NCBI GenBank assembly: GCA_937871915.1
Contig: CALMPG010000189.1
Location: 1 to 41,900 of the forward strand
Origin: an uncultured Phycisphaerales bacterium
Lineage (GTDB): Bacteria; Planctomycetota; Phycisphaerae; Phycisphaerales; UBA1924
Direction of reading: 5' to 3'
DNA length: 41,900 bases
How positions within the stretch are numbered: the first letter of the stretch is position 1; the number at the start of each line of letters is the position of its first letter. The position numbers and the translations under genes were made by a program. The notes beneath the pieces are model-generated. The model worked only from the letters and a program-made list of their open reading frames with translations. It did not search any database and was not told the origin of the DNA. Positions 34,254 to 41,900 of the stretch are shown in pieces.

Positions 34254-35002
34254 CTACCGCTTGGGATTGGCGCGTGCGGCTTTACGACTTCCGCGAGGCC
34301 TCGTGCTTCCGGCGCGGCCCGGCCAAGGCCGCACTGTTCGCCGACATGCGAGGCAAGGTGCTCTTCGTAGCCGCCGGCACTGGCACGGACTTTGCCGCGT
34401 TCCCGCCGGGCATGGACATCACCGCGATCGATATCAGCGACGAGATGCTTCGCCGCGCGGCCAAACGGGCGCGGGCCTACAACGGAACCCTGCGCCTGCT
34501 CAAGGCCGATGCCCTGGCCCTCCCCTTCCCGGACAGTTCGTTCGACACGGTGGTCACTTCCTGCACCATGTGCTCGGTCCCTGACCCAGTGCGGGCCCTG
34601 CGCGAGTTGCACCGGGTGCTGCGGCCGGAGGGGAAGGGGGAGGAGGGGCTGGAGAGGGGCCGGCTGCTCATGTTCGAGCACGTCCGCAGCCGCCAGTTCC
34701 TGCTGGGATGGACTCTGGATCTGATGACCTTGTGGACTCGCCGCACCGGGACGGAAATGAACCGCGACACGCTCGCCAACACCAGGGCCGCGGGGTTCCG
34801 CATCACGGATGTCCAGAGCGCCTACCTGGACATCATCCTAGTGGTGCGGGCAGTGAAGGCGACGGCCTACCCAACTCGATCAGCGTCAACCCGCCCGGCC
34901 GTATTGCAGCCAAGCACCGAGGGCATGGCGTTGTCCGTTGCCGATCGTCCGGAACGACACCCACGGAGTCCAACAGCGCCCGCACCATCGGCCCGAGTCT
35001 GA
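34250..35002 (+). CDS. Class I SAM-dependent methyltransferase (UbiE/PMT-like)
   Basis: 250 residues. Motif I is VLFVAAGTGTDFAAFP, motif II is ITAIDISDEMLRRAAKRA, and the later DSSFDTVVTSCTMCSVPDP ... LRELHRVLRP is characteristic of the UbiE/phospholipid methyltransferase group. It is followed by LLMFEHVRSR and by a tail of about 40 residues of low complexity. The substrate could be a lipid, a quinone or a metal(loid); the TMCSV Cys may or may not matter. It is coupled to the membrane gene upstream. Confidence 0.85.
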   Translation: MTTAWDWRVRLYDFREASCFRRGPAKAALFADMRGKVLFVAAGTGTDFAAFPPGMDITAIDISDEMLRRAAKRARAYNGTLRLLKADALALPFPDSSFDTVVTSCTMCSVPDPVRALRELHRVLRPEGKGEEGLERGRLLMFEHVRSRQFLLGWTLDLMTLWTRRTGTEMNRDTLANTRAAGFRITDVQSAYLDIILVVRAVKATAYPTRSASTRPAVLQPSTEGMALSVADRPERHPRSPTAPAPSARV

Positions 35003-35051
35003 TAGCCAAATCACCCGGCCGGCTCAGCCGGCCCCTAACGAGGAGCATCGC

Positions 35052-35393
35052 ATGAACTCTCGAATCCACGATTTCAGTCCGTTCGCCGCGCTAGCGGCGT
35101 GCAGCCTGACCCTGTGCGCTTGCCAAAGCAACACGCACACGATGACCGATGCCGCTACCGGCAAGACTGTTGTTTGCCAGGAATGCTACGACGCGGTAAC
35201 CGCGGCCCACCGCGACCATCCGGCCTCAGCCACGAGCCGCATCCAAACGCTCCGCACCTACCAATGCCCCTGTTGCAAGACCGAGATGTCCGTTTACATT
35301 CAGAACGGCACGCACATGGTCAAGTGCGGCGGATGCGCCAAGGAAGGCGCCGCGTGGGATAAGTGCGCTCCTCCCGACAGCGCCGCGAAGTGA
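35052..35393 (+). CDS. Cys-pair lipoprotein, copy 2
   Basis: 113 residues from the ATG at 35052 (GAGGAG upstream). The signal ends at LTLCACQS, with Cys near 22 or 24 as lipid site. Cys pairs CQEC, CPCC, CGGC and the final single Cys in DKCAPP follow the order seen at 24469-24801 (VVCQECYDAV; YQCPCCKTEMSVYI; MVKCGGCAKEG). Overall similarity is clear, so the two are paralogues. It is probably a periplasmic metal-binding lipoprotein. Confidence 0.72.
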   Translation: MNSRIHDFSPFAALAACSLTLCACQSNTHTMTDAATGKTVVCQECYDAVTAAHRDHPASATSRIQTLRTYQCPCCKTEMSVYIQNGTHMVKCGGCAKEGAAWDKCAPPDSAAK

Positions 35394-35447
35394 CCGGCCC
35401 TGCACGCGACACTACGGGTTCGCTGTCCAATCAAAGGAGGATCATCC

Positions 35448-35966
35448 ATGAAATTGTTCCTGACTATTGCGGTCGCCATCAGCGCGGTCGTGTCCATCGC
35501 GATGCTCTCGTCGTGCTCCGAGACCAAGGCCGCTGCGGGCCCGACCGGCGGCGACATCGTTCCGATTCAGAACGGCACAACCAAGGCCGAGGTCGTCACC
35601 AACGCCGACACGGGCGAGGTCATTGTCCACACCTGGGACCAGGGGCTCCGAAACCCCATGCCCATTGACAGTCAGCCGATGACCCTCGGCAGCGGAGACA
35701 GCTCCTTGGAGTTGATGCCCCACCCGCTCGCCTCCGACCCGCCGGGCAAGTGCAGTCGTTTCTACGGCCAGGCCGACTGGATGCGTGGCGGATCGATCAA
35801 GACCGGGTGGCTCCGTTGCTGCGGCGGCCAGGGCACACGCCAGGACTTCCCGTGGACGAACTGCTGGTCCGGCGGTCGCATGCACAGTCAGATATGGACG
35901 GAGATGGGCGAACACCGACGGGGGATGGGCGGGCCGATGGGACCGGGAAGGGATGGACATCGCTGA
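35448..35966 (+). CDS. Lipoprotein of unknown function with Met/Cys-rich tail
   Basis: 172 residues, with an excellent ribosome site AAAGGAGG. Lipoprotein signal with lipobox LSSC (Cys23). The middle (AEVVTNADTGEVIVHTWDQG) is beta-like. The C-terminus holds LRCCGGQG, NCWSGG and a Met/Gly/His end (MGGPMGPGRDGH). A periplasmic metal-binding role is suggested by composition and place. I know no named family. Confidence 0.65.
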   Translation: MKLFLTIAVAISAVVSIAMLSSCSETKAAAGPTGGDIVPIQNGTTKAEVVTNADTGEVIVHTWDQGLRNPMPIDSQPMTLGSGDSSLELMPHPLASDPPGKCSRFYGQADWMRGGSIKTGWLRCCGGQGTRQDFPWTNCWSGGRMHSQIWTEMGEHRRGMGGPMGPGRDGHR

Positions 35967-36060
35967 GCCACGCCAACGACCGATGAGCCCTCCATTGTGG
36001 GAGTCCGGAGGATGCTTCGTGCAGGCCGACATGGAAGGCTCTCCGCTCGGCGAAGCCGTG

Positions 36061-36105
36061 TTGAGATGTGCGGCCCCGGTGGATATAGATACTCCGGGGG
36101 AGTAT
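36061..36105 (+). promoter_or_regulatory. Sigma-70-type promoter with CsoR-type operator
   Basis: TTGAGA at 36061-36066 and TATAGA at 36084-36089 are spaced by exactly 17 bases. Immediately downstream, ATACTCC-GGG-GGAGTAT (36089-36105) is a perfect 7+7 palindrome covering the expected start of transcription. CsoR operators follow a similar pattern of TAC-C-rich and G-rich-GTA halves. The operon it precedes encodes a CsoR protein, an HMA chaperone and CopA, so autoregulation by copper-released CsoR is the natural reading. Confidence 0.7.
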
Positions 36106-36126
36106 AGTTCCGACAAGGAGTTTTGC

Positions 36127-36468
36127 ATGACGACGAACAGAATCGGGACAGTCACACTCACCATCGACGGCATGACCTGCGGGCACTGCGTGCAGGCCGT
36201 GTCCAAGGCCCTTGCGGCCGTGCCGGGGGTCACCGTGCGGTCGGTGGCGGTCGGATCGGCGGTGATCGAGGCCGCCGATGGTTGGGCCGCGGGCAAGGCG
36301 GTGGCCGCGCTGGAGGAGGCCGGGTATCCGGCGAAGGCGGTGTCCGATGCCGCGGATCCGGTTTCGCCAACGCAGGCAAAGGGCGGTGGCGGGTGCTGCG
36401 GGGGATCGAAGAACGCGATGCCGGGTGACGGACTCGGAGCGAAGTCCTCCGGCGGTTGCTGCCGGTGA
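36127..36468 (+). CDS. HMA-domain copper chaperone with Cys-rich tail
   Basis: 113 residues, with AAGGAG before the ATG. The HMA domain has GMTCGHC (Cys18, Cys21) in VTLTIDGMTCGHCVQAV and the usual second half (VAALEEAGYPAKAV). Past residue 75 a Gly/Cys tail carries GGGGCCGG and SGGCCR, giving four extra Cys. CopZ-type chaperones are about 70 residues and lack such tails. It would deliver Cu(I) to CopA, encoded in the same operon, or to CsoR. It is the first gene after the CsoR-type operator. Confidence 0.88.
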   Translation: MTTNRIGTVTLTIDGMTCGHCVQAVSKALAAVPGVTVRSVAVGSAVIEAADGWAAGKAVAALEEAGYPAKAVSDAADPVSPTQAKGGGGCCGGSKNAMPGDGLGAKSSGGCCR

Positions 36469-36504
36469 GTGTGCGGTGAAGCATCGAGCCAAGGAGTGAT
36501 GTCG

Positions 36505-36924
36505 ATGGCCAAGGGCAAGTCGAGCAAGGGCGTCTCCGAGCGTGCGGCGCGGCCCGCGCTCCACGGCGCGGCGTGCGGGTGCAGGCCCGGCGAGGGTTCC
36601 GTGGTCGGTCAGGCCCGCGAGGGCGTGGGGCCGGGGGCCCACGCGGCGGGGGTCGATGCCGCGCTCAAGGCCGCGAACCTCAAGCACCTGCGGCGGATCG
36701 AGGGGCAGGTCCGCGGCATCGCCCAGATGATCGAGGAGGACCGTTACTGCTCCGACATCATCCAGCAGGCCGCGGCGGTGCAGGAATCGCTCCGTTCGGT
36801 CGCCAAAAACCTGCTCCGCAACCACCTCACGCACTGCGCGGTCTCCGCCATGAGCGAGGATGGGGACAAGCGGGACGACATGATCGAGGAACTCCTGGAG
36901 TTGGTCGGCAGGGTGGCGCGGTGA
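36505..36924 (+). CDS. csoR: CsoR-family copper-sensing repressor
   Basis: 139 residues from the ATG at 36505, eight bases after AAGGAG; the ATG at 36499 is too close. The C-terminal 85 residues are the CsoR/FrmR/RcnR four-helix domain (LKHLRRIEGQVRGIAQMIEE). The Cu(I) ligand set is Cys82, His107 and Cys111 (YCSDIIQQ; NHLTHC), the Cys-His-Cys pattern of copper sensors rather than nickel- or formaldehyde-sensing relatives. The N-terminal 55-residue extension (with CGC near 24-26) is unusual. Copper binding would release it from the operator at 36089-36105. Confidence 0.92.
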   Translation: MAKGKSSKGVSERAARPALHGAACGCRPGEGSVVGQAREGVGPGAHAAGVDAALKAANLKHLRRIEGQVRGIAQMIEEDRYCSDIIQQAAAVQESLRSVAKNLLRNHLTHCAVSAMSEDGDKRDDMIEELLELVGRVAR

Positions 36925-36957
36925 GCCAGCCTGTTGACGGTCTGGAATAAGGACGGC

Positions 36958-38247
36958 ATGAACGACGCACTCGCACAACTCATCGCCCGATGGAAGGACG
37001 ACGCCGGCGGGACCTACCGCTCGTGGTTCCTGTGGGAGCAGCGGATCAAGAACTTCCGCTCCATCCGGGCCGGGATCGCGGAGGTCGTGCGCGAGATCGA
37101 TGCGGGCACGTTCGGCAACGTCTACAAGGGGTCTTCGCTGGAGACGGTGGTGCACTCGATCGCCGAGCAGCGGCAGGTCTTCAAGGGGGCCGACCATGCG
37201 TTCCTCTGGAAGCCCAAACTCCGCATCCCCGACATCTACGAGAGCGCGGAGAACCAGCGGGCCTTCGGGCGATTCCTTCACGCCTGCTCGTGCTGCGACA
37301 CCGAGGATGCCGTGGTGCGGGCGATCCGCCAGCTCGCGGAGCGCGGCATCAAGGGCCTCGGCCCCGCCGCGGCCAACATGCTCTACTTCCTCCACCCCAC
37401 GCTCGTGCCGCCCTTCAACACGGCGATCGTCAAGGGGTACAACGCGCTCACCGGCTCGAAGGTGAAACTCGGGTCGTGGGAAGAGTATTTGGCGATGCGA
37501 GAGGGTGTGCTGCGGATCAACGCCGAGCATCGGGCGGTGCTGAGCAACGACCTTGGGGCGATCGCGGGGTTGCTGTTCGACGTGGGGAGCGGTCGCTATC
37601 AAGCCCCACCGTGTCAGGACGACGCAGGGGCGCTGGCGGCGTGGGAAGCGGGCCTCAAGAAAGTCCGCGACGAATCCGCCGCGGCCGTCAAGACGCAGAA
37701 AGCCGCCGAGCAGGAGGACCGCTCGCACGCGCAGGTGCAGGGCTGGCTCCGCGACCTGGGCCGGTCACTGGGCTTTGACGTCTGGGTCGCGGCCAACGAC
37801 CGCAACCGCGCCGTCGTGGGTGGCCGCTTGTGCGATGGGTGCATCGACGCCCTCCCGGCGACCGTGGAGGCTTCGACGGGCGCGGAGGCGATCCGTCTGA
37901 TCGACGTGCTCTGGCTGGAACGGGCTGGGAGCAACGGCACGCCGATGGTTCGCGTCGTCGCCGCGTTCGAGGTCGAGCACACCACGAGCATCTACTCGGG
38001 TATCGTGCGGATGCTGGACCTTGCCCTGGGAGTGCCCGACCACGCGGGTGTGAAACTCTTCCTGGTCGCGCCCGATGCGCGGGAAGACGATGTGCGCCAG
38101 CAACTGGCACGGCCCGCGTTCCGGCGCGTCGCCGACCTGAGCGTGCGTTTCCTGCCCTACGGCGAACTGGAGAAGAACCGAGAGTCGATGGCCCGGTTCG
38201 GTACGGGGCTCAAGGCGGTGGAGGCCGTCAGCCGCGTGCTGGTGTGA
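36958..38247 (+). CDS. Restriction-endonuclease-like protein with HhH-like domain
   Basis: 429 residues. The middle (ERGIKGLGPAAANMLYFLHP ... PPFNTAIVKGYN, near 135-165) resembles the helix-hairpin-helix of DNA glycosylases. The C-terminal part (AIRLIDVLWLE ... VVAAFEVEHTTSIYSGIVRM ... LFLVAPDAREDDVRQQL) resembles a domain I know from type II restriction endonucleases and related DNA-binding proteins. Asp and the Glu338-x-Glu340 pair could be a PD-(D/E)xK-like site, but the usual Lys is missing. No methyltransferase for DNA is beside it. Its place between csoR and a copper gene in one operon is odd. Confidence 0.6.
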   Translation: MNDALAQLIARWKDDAGGTYRSWFLWEQRIKNFRSIRAGIAEVVREIDAGTFGNVYKGSSLETVVHSIAEQRQVFKGADHAFLWKPKLRIPDIYESAENQRAFGRFLHACSCCDTEDAVVRAIRQLAERGIKGLGPAAANMLYFLHPTLVPPFNTAIVKGYNALTGSKVKLGSWEEYLAMREGVLRINAEHRAVLSNDLGAIAGLLFDVGSGRYQAPPCQDDAGALAAWEAGLKKVRDESAAAVKTQKAAEQEDRSHAQVQGWLRDLGRSLGFDVWVAANDRNRAVVGGRLCDGCIDALPATVEASTGAEAIRLIDVLWLERAGSNGTPMVRVVAAFEVEHTTSIYSGIVRMLDLALGVPDHAGVKLFLVAPDAREDDVRQQLARPAFRRVADLSVRFLPYGELEKNRESMARFGTGLKAVEAVSRVLV

Positions 38248-38271
38248 GCGAGAGCGAAGGCGAGGTGAACC

Positions 38272-38460
38272 ATGAGTTGTAACTGCGGATGCCATGACGA
38301 CAAGCCCCCGGCGACCGGCTGGCGGAAGTACGTGCCCCTGATCTTGGGTGTGGTAGTGATCGCTGCGTTCATCGCCGGATCGCTGCTCAAGAAGGACGAC
38401 GCCGGAAAGGCGGCGGGCGGCTCGGCGACCGGGCGAACCACAACCGTGGCCAGGCCCTGA
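38272..38460 (+). CDS. Tiny CNCG-type membrane protein
   Basis: 62 residues, with GAGGTGA before the ATG. The N-terminus MSCNCGCHDDKPP is Cys-rich. One transmembrane helix (KYVPLILGVVVIAAFIAGSLL) and a basic tail follow. The same layout, an M-x-CNCG start plus one helix, is seen in the cytochrome at 19099-19506. It may hand copper to the adjacent CopA; this is inferred from context. Confidence 0.72.
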   Translation: MSCNCGCHDDKPPATGWRKYVPLILGVVVIAAFIAGSLLKKDDAGKAAGGSATGRTTTVARP

Positions 38461-38487
38461 GATCGGTTTCGAAGAGCAAGGACCACC

Positions 38488-40950
38488 ATGACGAGCGCAC
38501 ACGAACACCACCCCGACGGCGCCGCCGAACCCACGGATGCGGCGGCCGCAAGGACCATCGAGCGGGCCGACCTGCCCATCGAAGGGATGACCTGTGCTTC
38601 GTGCGCGAACCGGATTGAGAAGCGGCTGGGCAAGCAGCCGGGCGTTGAGTCCGCGAGCGTGAACTTCGCCACCAAGGTGGCGACGGTGAAGTACGACGCG
38701 GCGGCGACCGGGCCTGAGCAACTCGCCAAAGCCGTGGACGACATTGGGTACAAGGCCGTCGTGCCTCCGTTGAGACTTGGCGCGGCCAATCCAGCGCATG
38801 GTCACGCTGGCCACGACCACGCGGCGATGCTCGCGGCGCAGGGGGAAGGCCCGCACGCGGGGCACGCGATGAGTGGTGGTGTGGCGGGAGAGGACCATTC
38901 GGCTCACATGAATGTGGGCGAGGCGGAGGCCCGGCGGCTGCTGACCAAGACGATCGTCGGGGCCGTGCTCTCGCTGCCGGTACTGGTCATCGCCATGTCG
39001 CACGGGAAGATCGCGGTGTTCAACGTCCCGTGGATCAACTGGCCTCAGCTTGCGCTGACGACACCCGTGCTCTTCTGGTGCGGCTGGCAGTTCTTCCGCT
39101 CGGCATGGAAGGGGTTGCGGCACTTCAGCGCCAACATGGACACGCTGGTGGCGATGGGCACGGGCGCGGCGTACCTGTATTCGCTCGCGGCGACGATCTG
39201 GCCGGGGTTCTTCGCAGGAGTCGGGGGGGCGGCTGCGAACGCCGCGCACGGTGAGGGCGCGATGGGCGGTATGACGATGGTCCCCGTGTACTACGAGGCC
39301 GCGGCGGTGATCATCGTGCTGATCCTGCTGGGCAAGTACTTCGAGGCCCGCGCCACCGGACGGACCAGCGCCGCGATCAAGCGGCTGATCGGGATGCAGG
39401 CCAAGACGGCGCGGGTGGTGCGAGGCGGCGTCGAGCAGGATGTGCCCGTCGAGAGCGTGGTGGTGGGTGACATCGTCGTCGTTCGGCCCGGCGAGAAGAT
39501 CCCCGTGGACGGTCGCGTCGAGAGCGGCGCATCCGCCGTGGACGAGGCGATGCTCACGGGCGAGAGCCTTCCCGTGGAGAAGAAGCCGGGCGACAGCGTC
39601 TTCGGCGCGACGATGAACACCACCGGGGCGCTGCGGTTCACCGCGACCAAGGTCGGTCAGGACACGGCGCTCCAGCAGATCGTGCGACTGGTGCAGGAGG
39701 CCCAAGGGAGCAAGGCCCCGATCGCGCGTTTGGCCGACCGGATCAGCGGCATCTTCGTGCCCATCGTTATCGCCATCGCGGCGGTCACGTTCATGGTCTG
39801 GTGGTTCGCCTCCCCGGTGGAGACGCGCCTGAGCATGGCGCTCGTGACGGCGGTATCGGTGCTCATCATCGCCTGCCCGTGCGCCCTGGGCCTGGCCACG
39901 CCGACGGCGATCATGGTTGGCACGGGCCGGGGGGCCGAGCGGGGCATCCTCATCAAGGGCGGTGAGGCGCTGGAGACGGCGCACAAGCTTACCGCCATCG
40001 TGCTGGACAAGACCGGCACGATCACCGAGGGCAAGCCGGCCCTGACGGATGTGGTGCCGGCGCCGGGCGGCGGCTACTCGGAGGAGGAGTTGCTGCGCCT
40101 GGCGGCCTCCGCCGAAAAGAACAGCGAGCACCCGCTCGCGGCGGCGATCGTGAGGGGGGCGAGCGAGCGCGGCCTCTCGCTCGCGGAGCCGACCGTGTTC
40201 GGCGCGGTCGTCGGTCACGGCGTCGAAGCGACGATCGAGGGGCGCCGGGTGCTCATCGGCAAGGCGGCCCTGCTCGCCCAGCGAGGCATCGCGGTGTCAC
40301 TGGAAGGTCGGGCGGCCACGCTCGCGGCGCTGGGGCGGACGCCGATGTTCGTGGCGATCGACGGGCGGGAGGCGGGTCTGGTCGCGGTCGCCGACCGTGT
40401 GAAACCGGAATCCAAAGCGGCCATCGAGCGGATGCACGCGATGGGCCTCCGGGTGGTCATGGTGACCGGCGACAACCGCCGGACCGCCGAGGCCGTGTCC
40501 GCGCAGGTCGGCGTGGACCAGGTCTTCGCGGAGGTGCTGCCCAAGGACAAGGCGGAGAAGGTCAAGTCGCTCCAGGCCGAGGGATACATCGTCGGCATGG
40601 TTGGCGACGGCATCAACGACGCGCCGGCTCTCGCCCAGGCCGACGTGGGCATGGCCATCGGGACCGGCACGGATGTAGCGATCGAGTCCTCGGACATCAC
40701 GCTGATCCGCGGCGACCTGCGGACGGTGCCCGACGCGATTTCGCTCTCGCACGCGACCATGCGGACCATCAAGCAGAACCTGTTCTGGGCGTTCATCTAC
40801 AACGTCGTGGGCATCCCGATCGCCGCGGGCGTGCTGTTCCCGTTCACCGGCTGGCTGCTGTCGCCGATCATCGCCAGCGCGGCGATGGCCTTTAGCAGCG
40901 TGAGCGTGGTGCTCAACAGCCTGCGGCTGGCGCACGCCAAAGTGGCTTGA
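38488..40950 (+). CDS. copA: CopA Cu(I)-exporting P1B-type ATPase
   Basis: 820 residues. The N-terminal HMA domain has GMTCASC (Cys36, Cys39). A His-rich linker of about 40 residues ([22 protein letters not shown]) precedes the membrane region. The intramembrane motif is CPC at 463-465; phosphorylation site DKTGT starts at Asp507; hinge GDGIND is at 706. The helix motifs [13 protein letters not shown] and [13 protein letters not shown] are the YN and MxxSS signatures of Cu(I) pumps. It pumps cytosolic Cu(I) to the periplasm, where the other island products would take over. It is the last gene of the csoR operon. The His linker is longer than in E. coli CopA and may be a second metal site. Confidence 0.96.
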   Translation: MTSAHEHHPDGAAEPTDAAAARTIERADLPIEGMTCASCANRIEKRLGKQPGVESASVNFATKVATVKYDAAATGPEQLAKAVDDIGYKAVVPPLRLGAANPAHGHAGHDHAAMLAAQGEGPHAGHAMSGGVAGEDHSAHMNVGEAEARRLLTKTIVGAVLSLPVLVIAMSHGKIAVFNVPWINWPQLALTTPVLFWCGWQFFRSAWKGLRHFSANMDTLVAMGTGAAYLYSLAATIWPGFFAGVGGAAANAAHGEGAMGGMTMVPVYYEAAAVIIVLILLGKYFEARATGRTSAAIKRLIGMQAKTARVVRGGVEQDVPVESVVVGDIVVVRPGEKIPVDGRVESGASAVDEAMLTGESLPVEKKPGDSVFGATMNTTGALRFTATKVGQDTALQQIVRLVQEAQGSKAPIARLADRISGIFVPIVIAIAAVTFMVWWFASPVETRLSMALVTAVSVLIIACPCALGLATPTAIMVGTGRGAERGILIKGGEALETAHKLTAIVLDKTGTITEGKPALTDVVPAPGGGYSEEELLRLAASAEKNSEHPLAAAIVRGASERGLSLAEPTVFGAVVGHGVEATIEGRRVLIGKAALLAQRGIAVSLEGRAATLAALGRTPMFVAIDGREAGLVAVADRVKPESKAAIERMHAMGLRVVMVTGDNRRTAEAVSAQVGVDQVFAEVLPKDKAEKVKSLQAEGYIVGMVGDGINDAPALAQADVGMAIGTGTDVAIESSDITLIRGDLRTVPDAISLSHATMRTIKQNLFWAFIYNVVGIPIAAGVLFPFTGWLLSPIIASAAMAFSSVSVVLNSLRLAHAKVA

Positions 40951-40970
40951 CCGATCGCGGCCGAAGAGAA

Positions 40971-40992
40971 AGCCGCGACGCGCGTCGCGGCT
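40971..40992. terminator. Perfect 22-bp palindrome after copA
   Basis: AGCCGCGACG (40971-40980), then CG, then CGTCGCGGCT (40983-40992). It lies 20 bases past the copA stop, between convergent genes. A second small hairpin, AGGCGT-GATGA-ACGCCT, is at 41000-41016. Both suit bidirectional transcription stop; no T-tract is present. Confidence 0.55.
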
Positions 40993-41015
40993 GGGAGCAA
41001 GGCGTGATGAACGCC

Positions 41016-41258
41016 TCACTCGTCGTCGAGCGTGGGCAGCGCGCCGTCCGTCGCTTCATCCCATGCGAGCCCGTACTCGGCCGCGTCTTCGAGATCGCGT
41101 TCGATGAGCAGGTCTGCCGTCTTGCGCCCCGAGCAGGCTGCGACCGCCCGGGCGAGATCAGCCCACTCCTCGACCGTTACCATCTGGTCTCGGCGCGCGC
41201 CGAGCAAGTGGTTAGCGGCGGCAAGGACGGCCTCGAGTTGAGCGTGCGTGGCCTGCAT
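41016..41258 (-). CDS. Small hypothetical protein
   Basis: 80 residues, acidic, helical (MQATHAQLEAVLAAANHLL; WADLARAVAACSG; DLLIERDLEDAAEYGLAWDE). It ends LPTLDDE. The stop is three bases from the convergent hairpin region. It follows the HARE-HTH gene by three bases and belongs with it to the mobile-element style module. No family recognised. Confidence 0.65.
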   Translation of the reverse strand: MQATHAQLEAVLAAANHLLGARRDQMVTVEEWADLARAVAACSGRKTADLLIERDLEDAAEYGLAWDEATDGALPTLDDE

Positions 41259-41261
41259 GGC

Positions 41262-41726
41262 TCAGGCTCCCTTCACCGCGACAAAGACGCCGCGCTCGTG
41301 CTTCTTGAAGCGAGCGGCGGTGCCCTTGGCGGCGATCTCGCGGATGATGGCAGCGTAGAGCGTGGCCTCCGGCGTCTTCCCGCCGGGGCTCGTCCACAGA
41401 CCCTTCGCCTCCATCGCGGCGATCATCTCCTTGGCCCGCATCGGGACATCGCTCGCGGCGAGCACCTGCGCGGCGGCGTCGAGGGCGCTGACGCGCTTGG
41501 GCTTCTTCTCTTTGGCGGGCTTCGGGGCCTTCGGCGTCTTGGGGGCCTTCTGATCTTTCGCCTTGGCAGGGTCGGCCTCGCTGGCGGTGCCGTCGAGCCG
41601 GTCCTTGATCTCGGCGAGCGCCGCCTTGCGGAGGCGGTCCGTCTTGGCGGCTCCCTCGGCGCGGGCGGCACTCTTGGACATCTTCGGTGTGCGGGTCTTC
41701 GCGGGCTTCTTGGTCTTCGTACTCAT
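41262..41726 (-). CDS. HARE-HTH domain protein
   Basis: 154 residues. The first 75 are Lys/Ala/Pro-rich and histone-H1-like ([29 protein letters not shown]). The C-terminal 75 ([17 protein letters not shown] ... [14 protein letters not shown] ... [16 protein letters not shown] ... [13 protein letters not shown]) are the HARE-HTH (HB1/ASXL/restriction HTH) winged helix. Such domains are linked to restriction systems, mobile elements and chromatin-like DNA binding. Together with 41016-41258 and 41820-41900 it resembles the planctomycete phage-like module at the left end. Confidence 0.85.
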   Translation of the reverse strand: MSTKTKKPAKTRTPKMSKSAARAEGAAKTDRLRKAALAEIKDRLDGTASEADPAKAKDQKAPKTPKAPKPAKEKKPKRVSALDAAAQVLAASDVPMRAKEMIAAMEAKGLWTSPGGKTPEATLYAAIIREIAAKGTAARFKKHERGVFVAVKGA

Positions 41727-41773
41727 GATGATCTCCAGACTCGTGGTGCGGAATCCCGTCGCACATTGCGGCG

Positions 41774-41799
41774 GGGAAACGTGGCCGTAGCGGTTTCCC
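41774..41799. terminator. Hairpin upstream of the HARE-HTH gene
   Basis: GGGAAAC (41774-41780) pairs with GTTTCCC (41793-41799), loop 12 bases. It lies just past the stop of the partial right-edge gene on the minus strand, where a terminator or attenuator would be expected. Confidence 0.45.
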
Positions 41800-41819
41800 G
41801 CGACGCCGCGTGGGGTCTG

Positions 41820-41900
41820 TCAGCAGCCCGCGACGCGCTCCATCTCGTTGAGCACGTCGTGGACCATCGAGTTGGTGGCGGCGGCCCGGCCCCGGCGGTC
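41820..41900 (-). CDS. C-terminal end of a gene running off the right edge
   Basis: 26 residues plus TGA are visible (ATNSMVHDVLNEMERVAGC at the end), in phase with the edge. Too short for a family call. The position upstream of the HARE-HTH gene on the same strand suggests another member of the mobile-element module. Confidence 0.5.
   Translation of the reverse strand, partial: DRRGRAAATNSMVHDVLNEMERVAGC

Overview
The window is GC-rich bacterial DNA, most likely from a member of the Planctomycetota. The taxonomic guess rests on base composition, the style of the secreted metal-binding proteins, and a short fibronectin-III-like protein (21123-21797) of a type I associate with planctomycetes. 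No rRNA, tRNA or marker gene is present to confirm it. 

Layout. (1) Positions 1-2774, all on the minus strand, hold a phage- or plasmid-like replication and recombination module: an SF2 helicase running off the left edge, a RusA-type resolvase, a DUF669 protein, a RecA-like ATPase and a small sigma-like protein. A DUF2075 helicase-like gene (3221-4777), two small genes and a gene-poor stretch (5192-5878) follow. (2) Positions 5879-40950 form a copper/silver (and probably other metal) defence island, almost entirely on the plus strand. It opens with two HME-RND efflux operons: TolC-like lipoprotein/CusB/CusA with an intact Cu(I) methionine triad, then a CzcB/CzcA-like pair lacking that triad. 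Each is preceded by a small exported Cys-rich protein. (3) A short minus-strand block (19099-21797) carries a one-haem cytochrome c, an outer-membrane-type protein, a thioredoxin-like lipoprotein and the fibronectin-like protein. A duplicated 56-bp gene end and a 21-bp tandem repeat array lie inside it. (4) From 22063 to 29091 come a haem oxygenase, heavy-metal-binding secreted proteins, a TolC-like protein fused to an acetolactate-decarboxylase-like domain, and a Met/Gly-rich Spy-like protein. (5) From 29138 to 33206 is the most unusual part: a translationally coupled transmembrane electron-transfer operon. It contains a periplasmic Met-rich domain fused through one membrane helix to an FAD/NAD(P)/[2Fe-2S] reductase, then a cytochrome-b-like membrane protein, then a seven-haem cytochrome c. 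(6) Small metal-site proteins and a methyltransferase lead to the CsoR operon (36127-40950): HMA metallochaperone, CsoR repressor, restriction-endonuclease-like protein, tiny CNCG membrane protein and a CopA Cu(I) ATPase. This operon lies behind a clear promoter with a CsoR-type palindromic operator. (7) From 41016 to the right edge the minus-strand mobile-element style returns, with a HARE-HTH protein. 

Taken together, copper in the cytosol would be sensed by CsoR and exported by CopA. Periplasmic copper would be bound by Met-, His- and Cys-rich proteins and expelled by the CusCBA-type pump. The electron-transfer operon could move reducing power from NAD(P)H across the inner membrane, perhaps to reduce Cu(II) or another periplasmic acceptor; that role is inferred from context and domain order only. 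The island looks like cargo inserted in a phage- or plasmid-derived element, although no integrase or transposase is visible.
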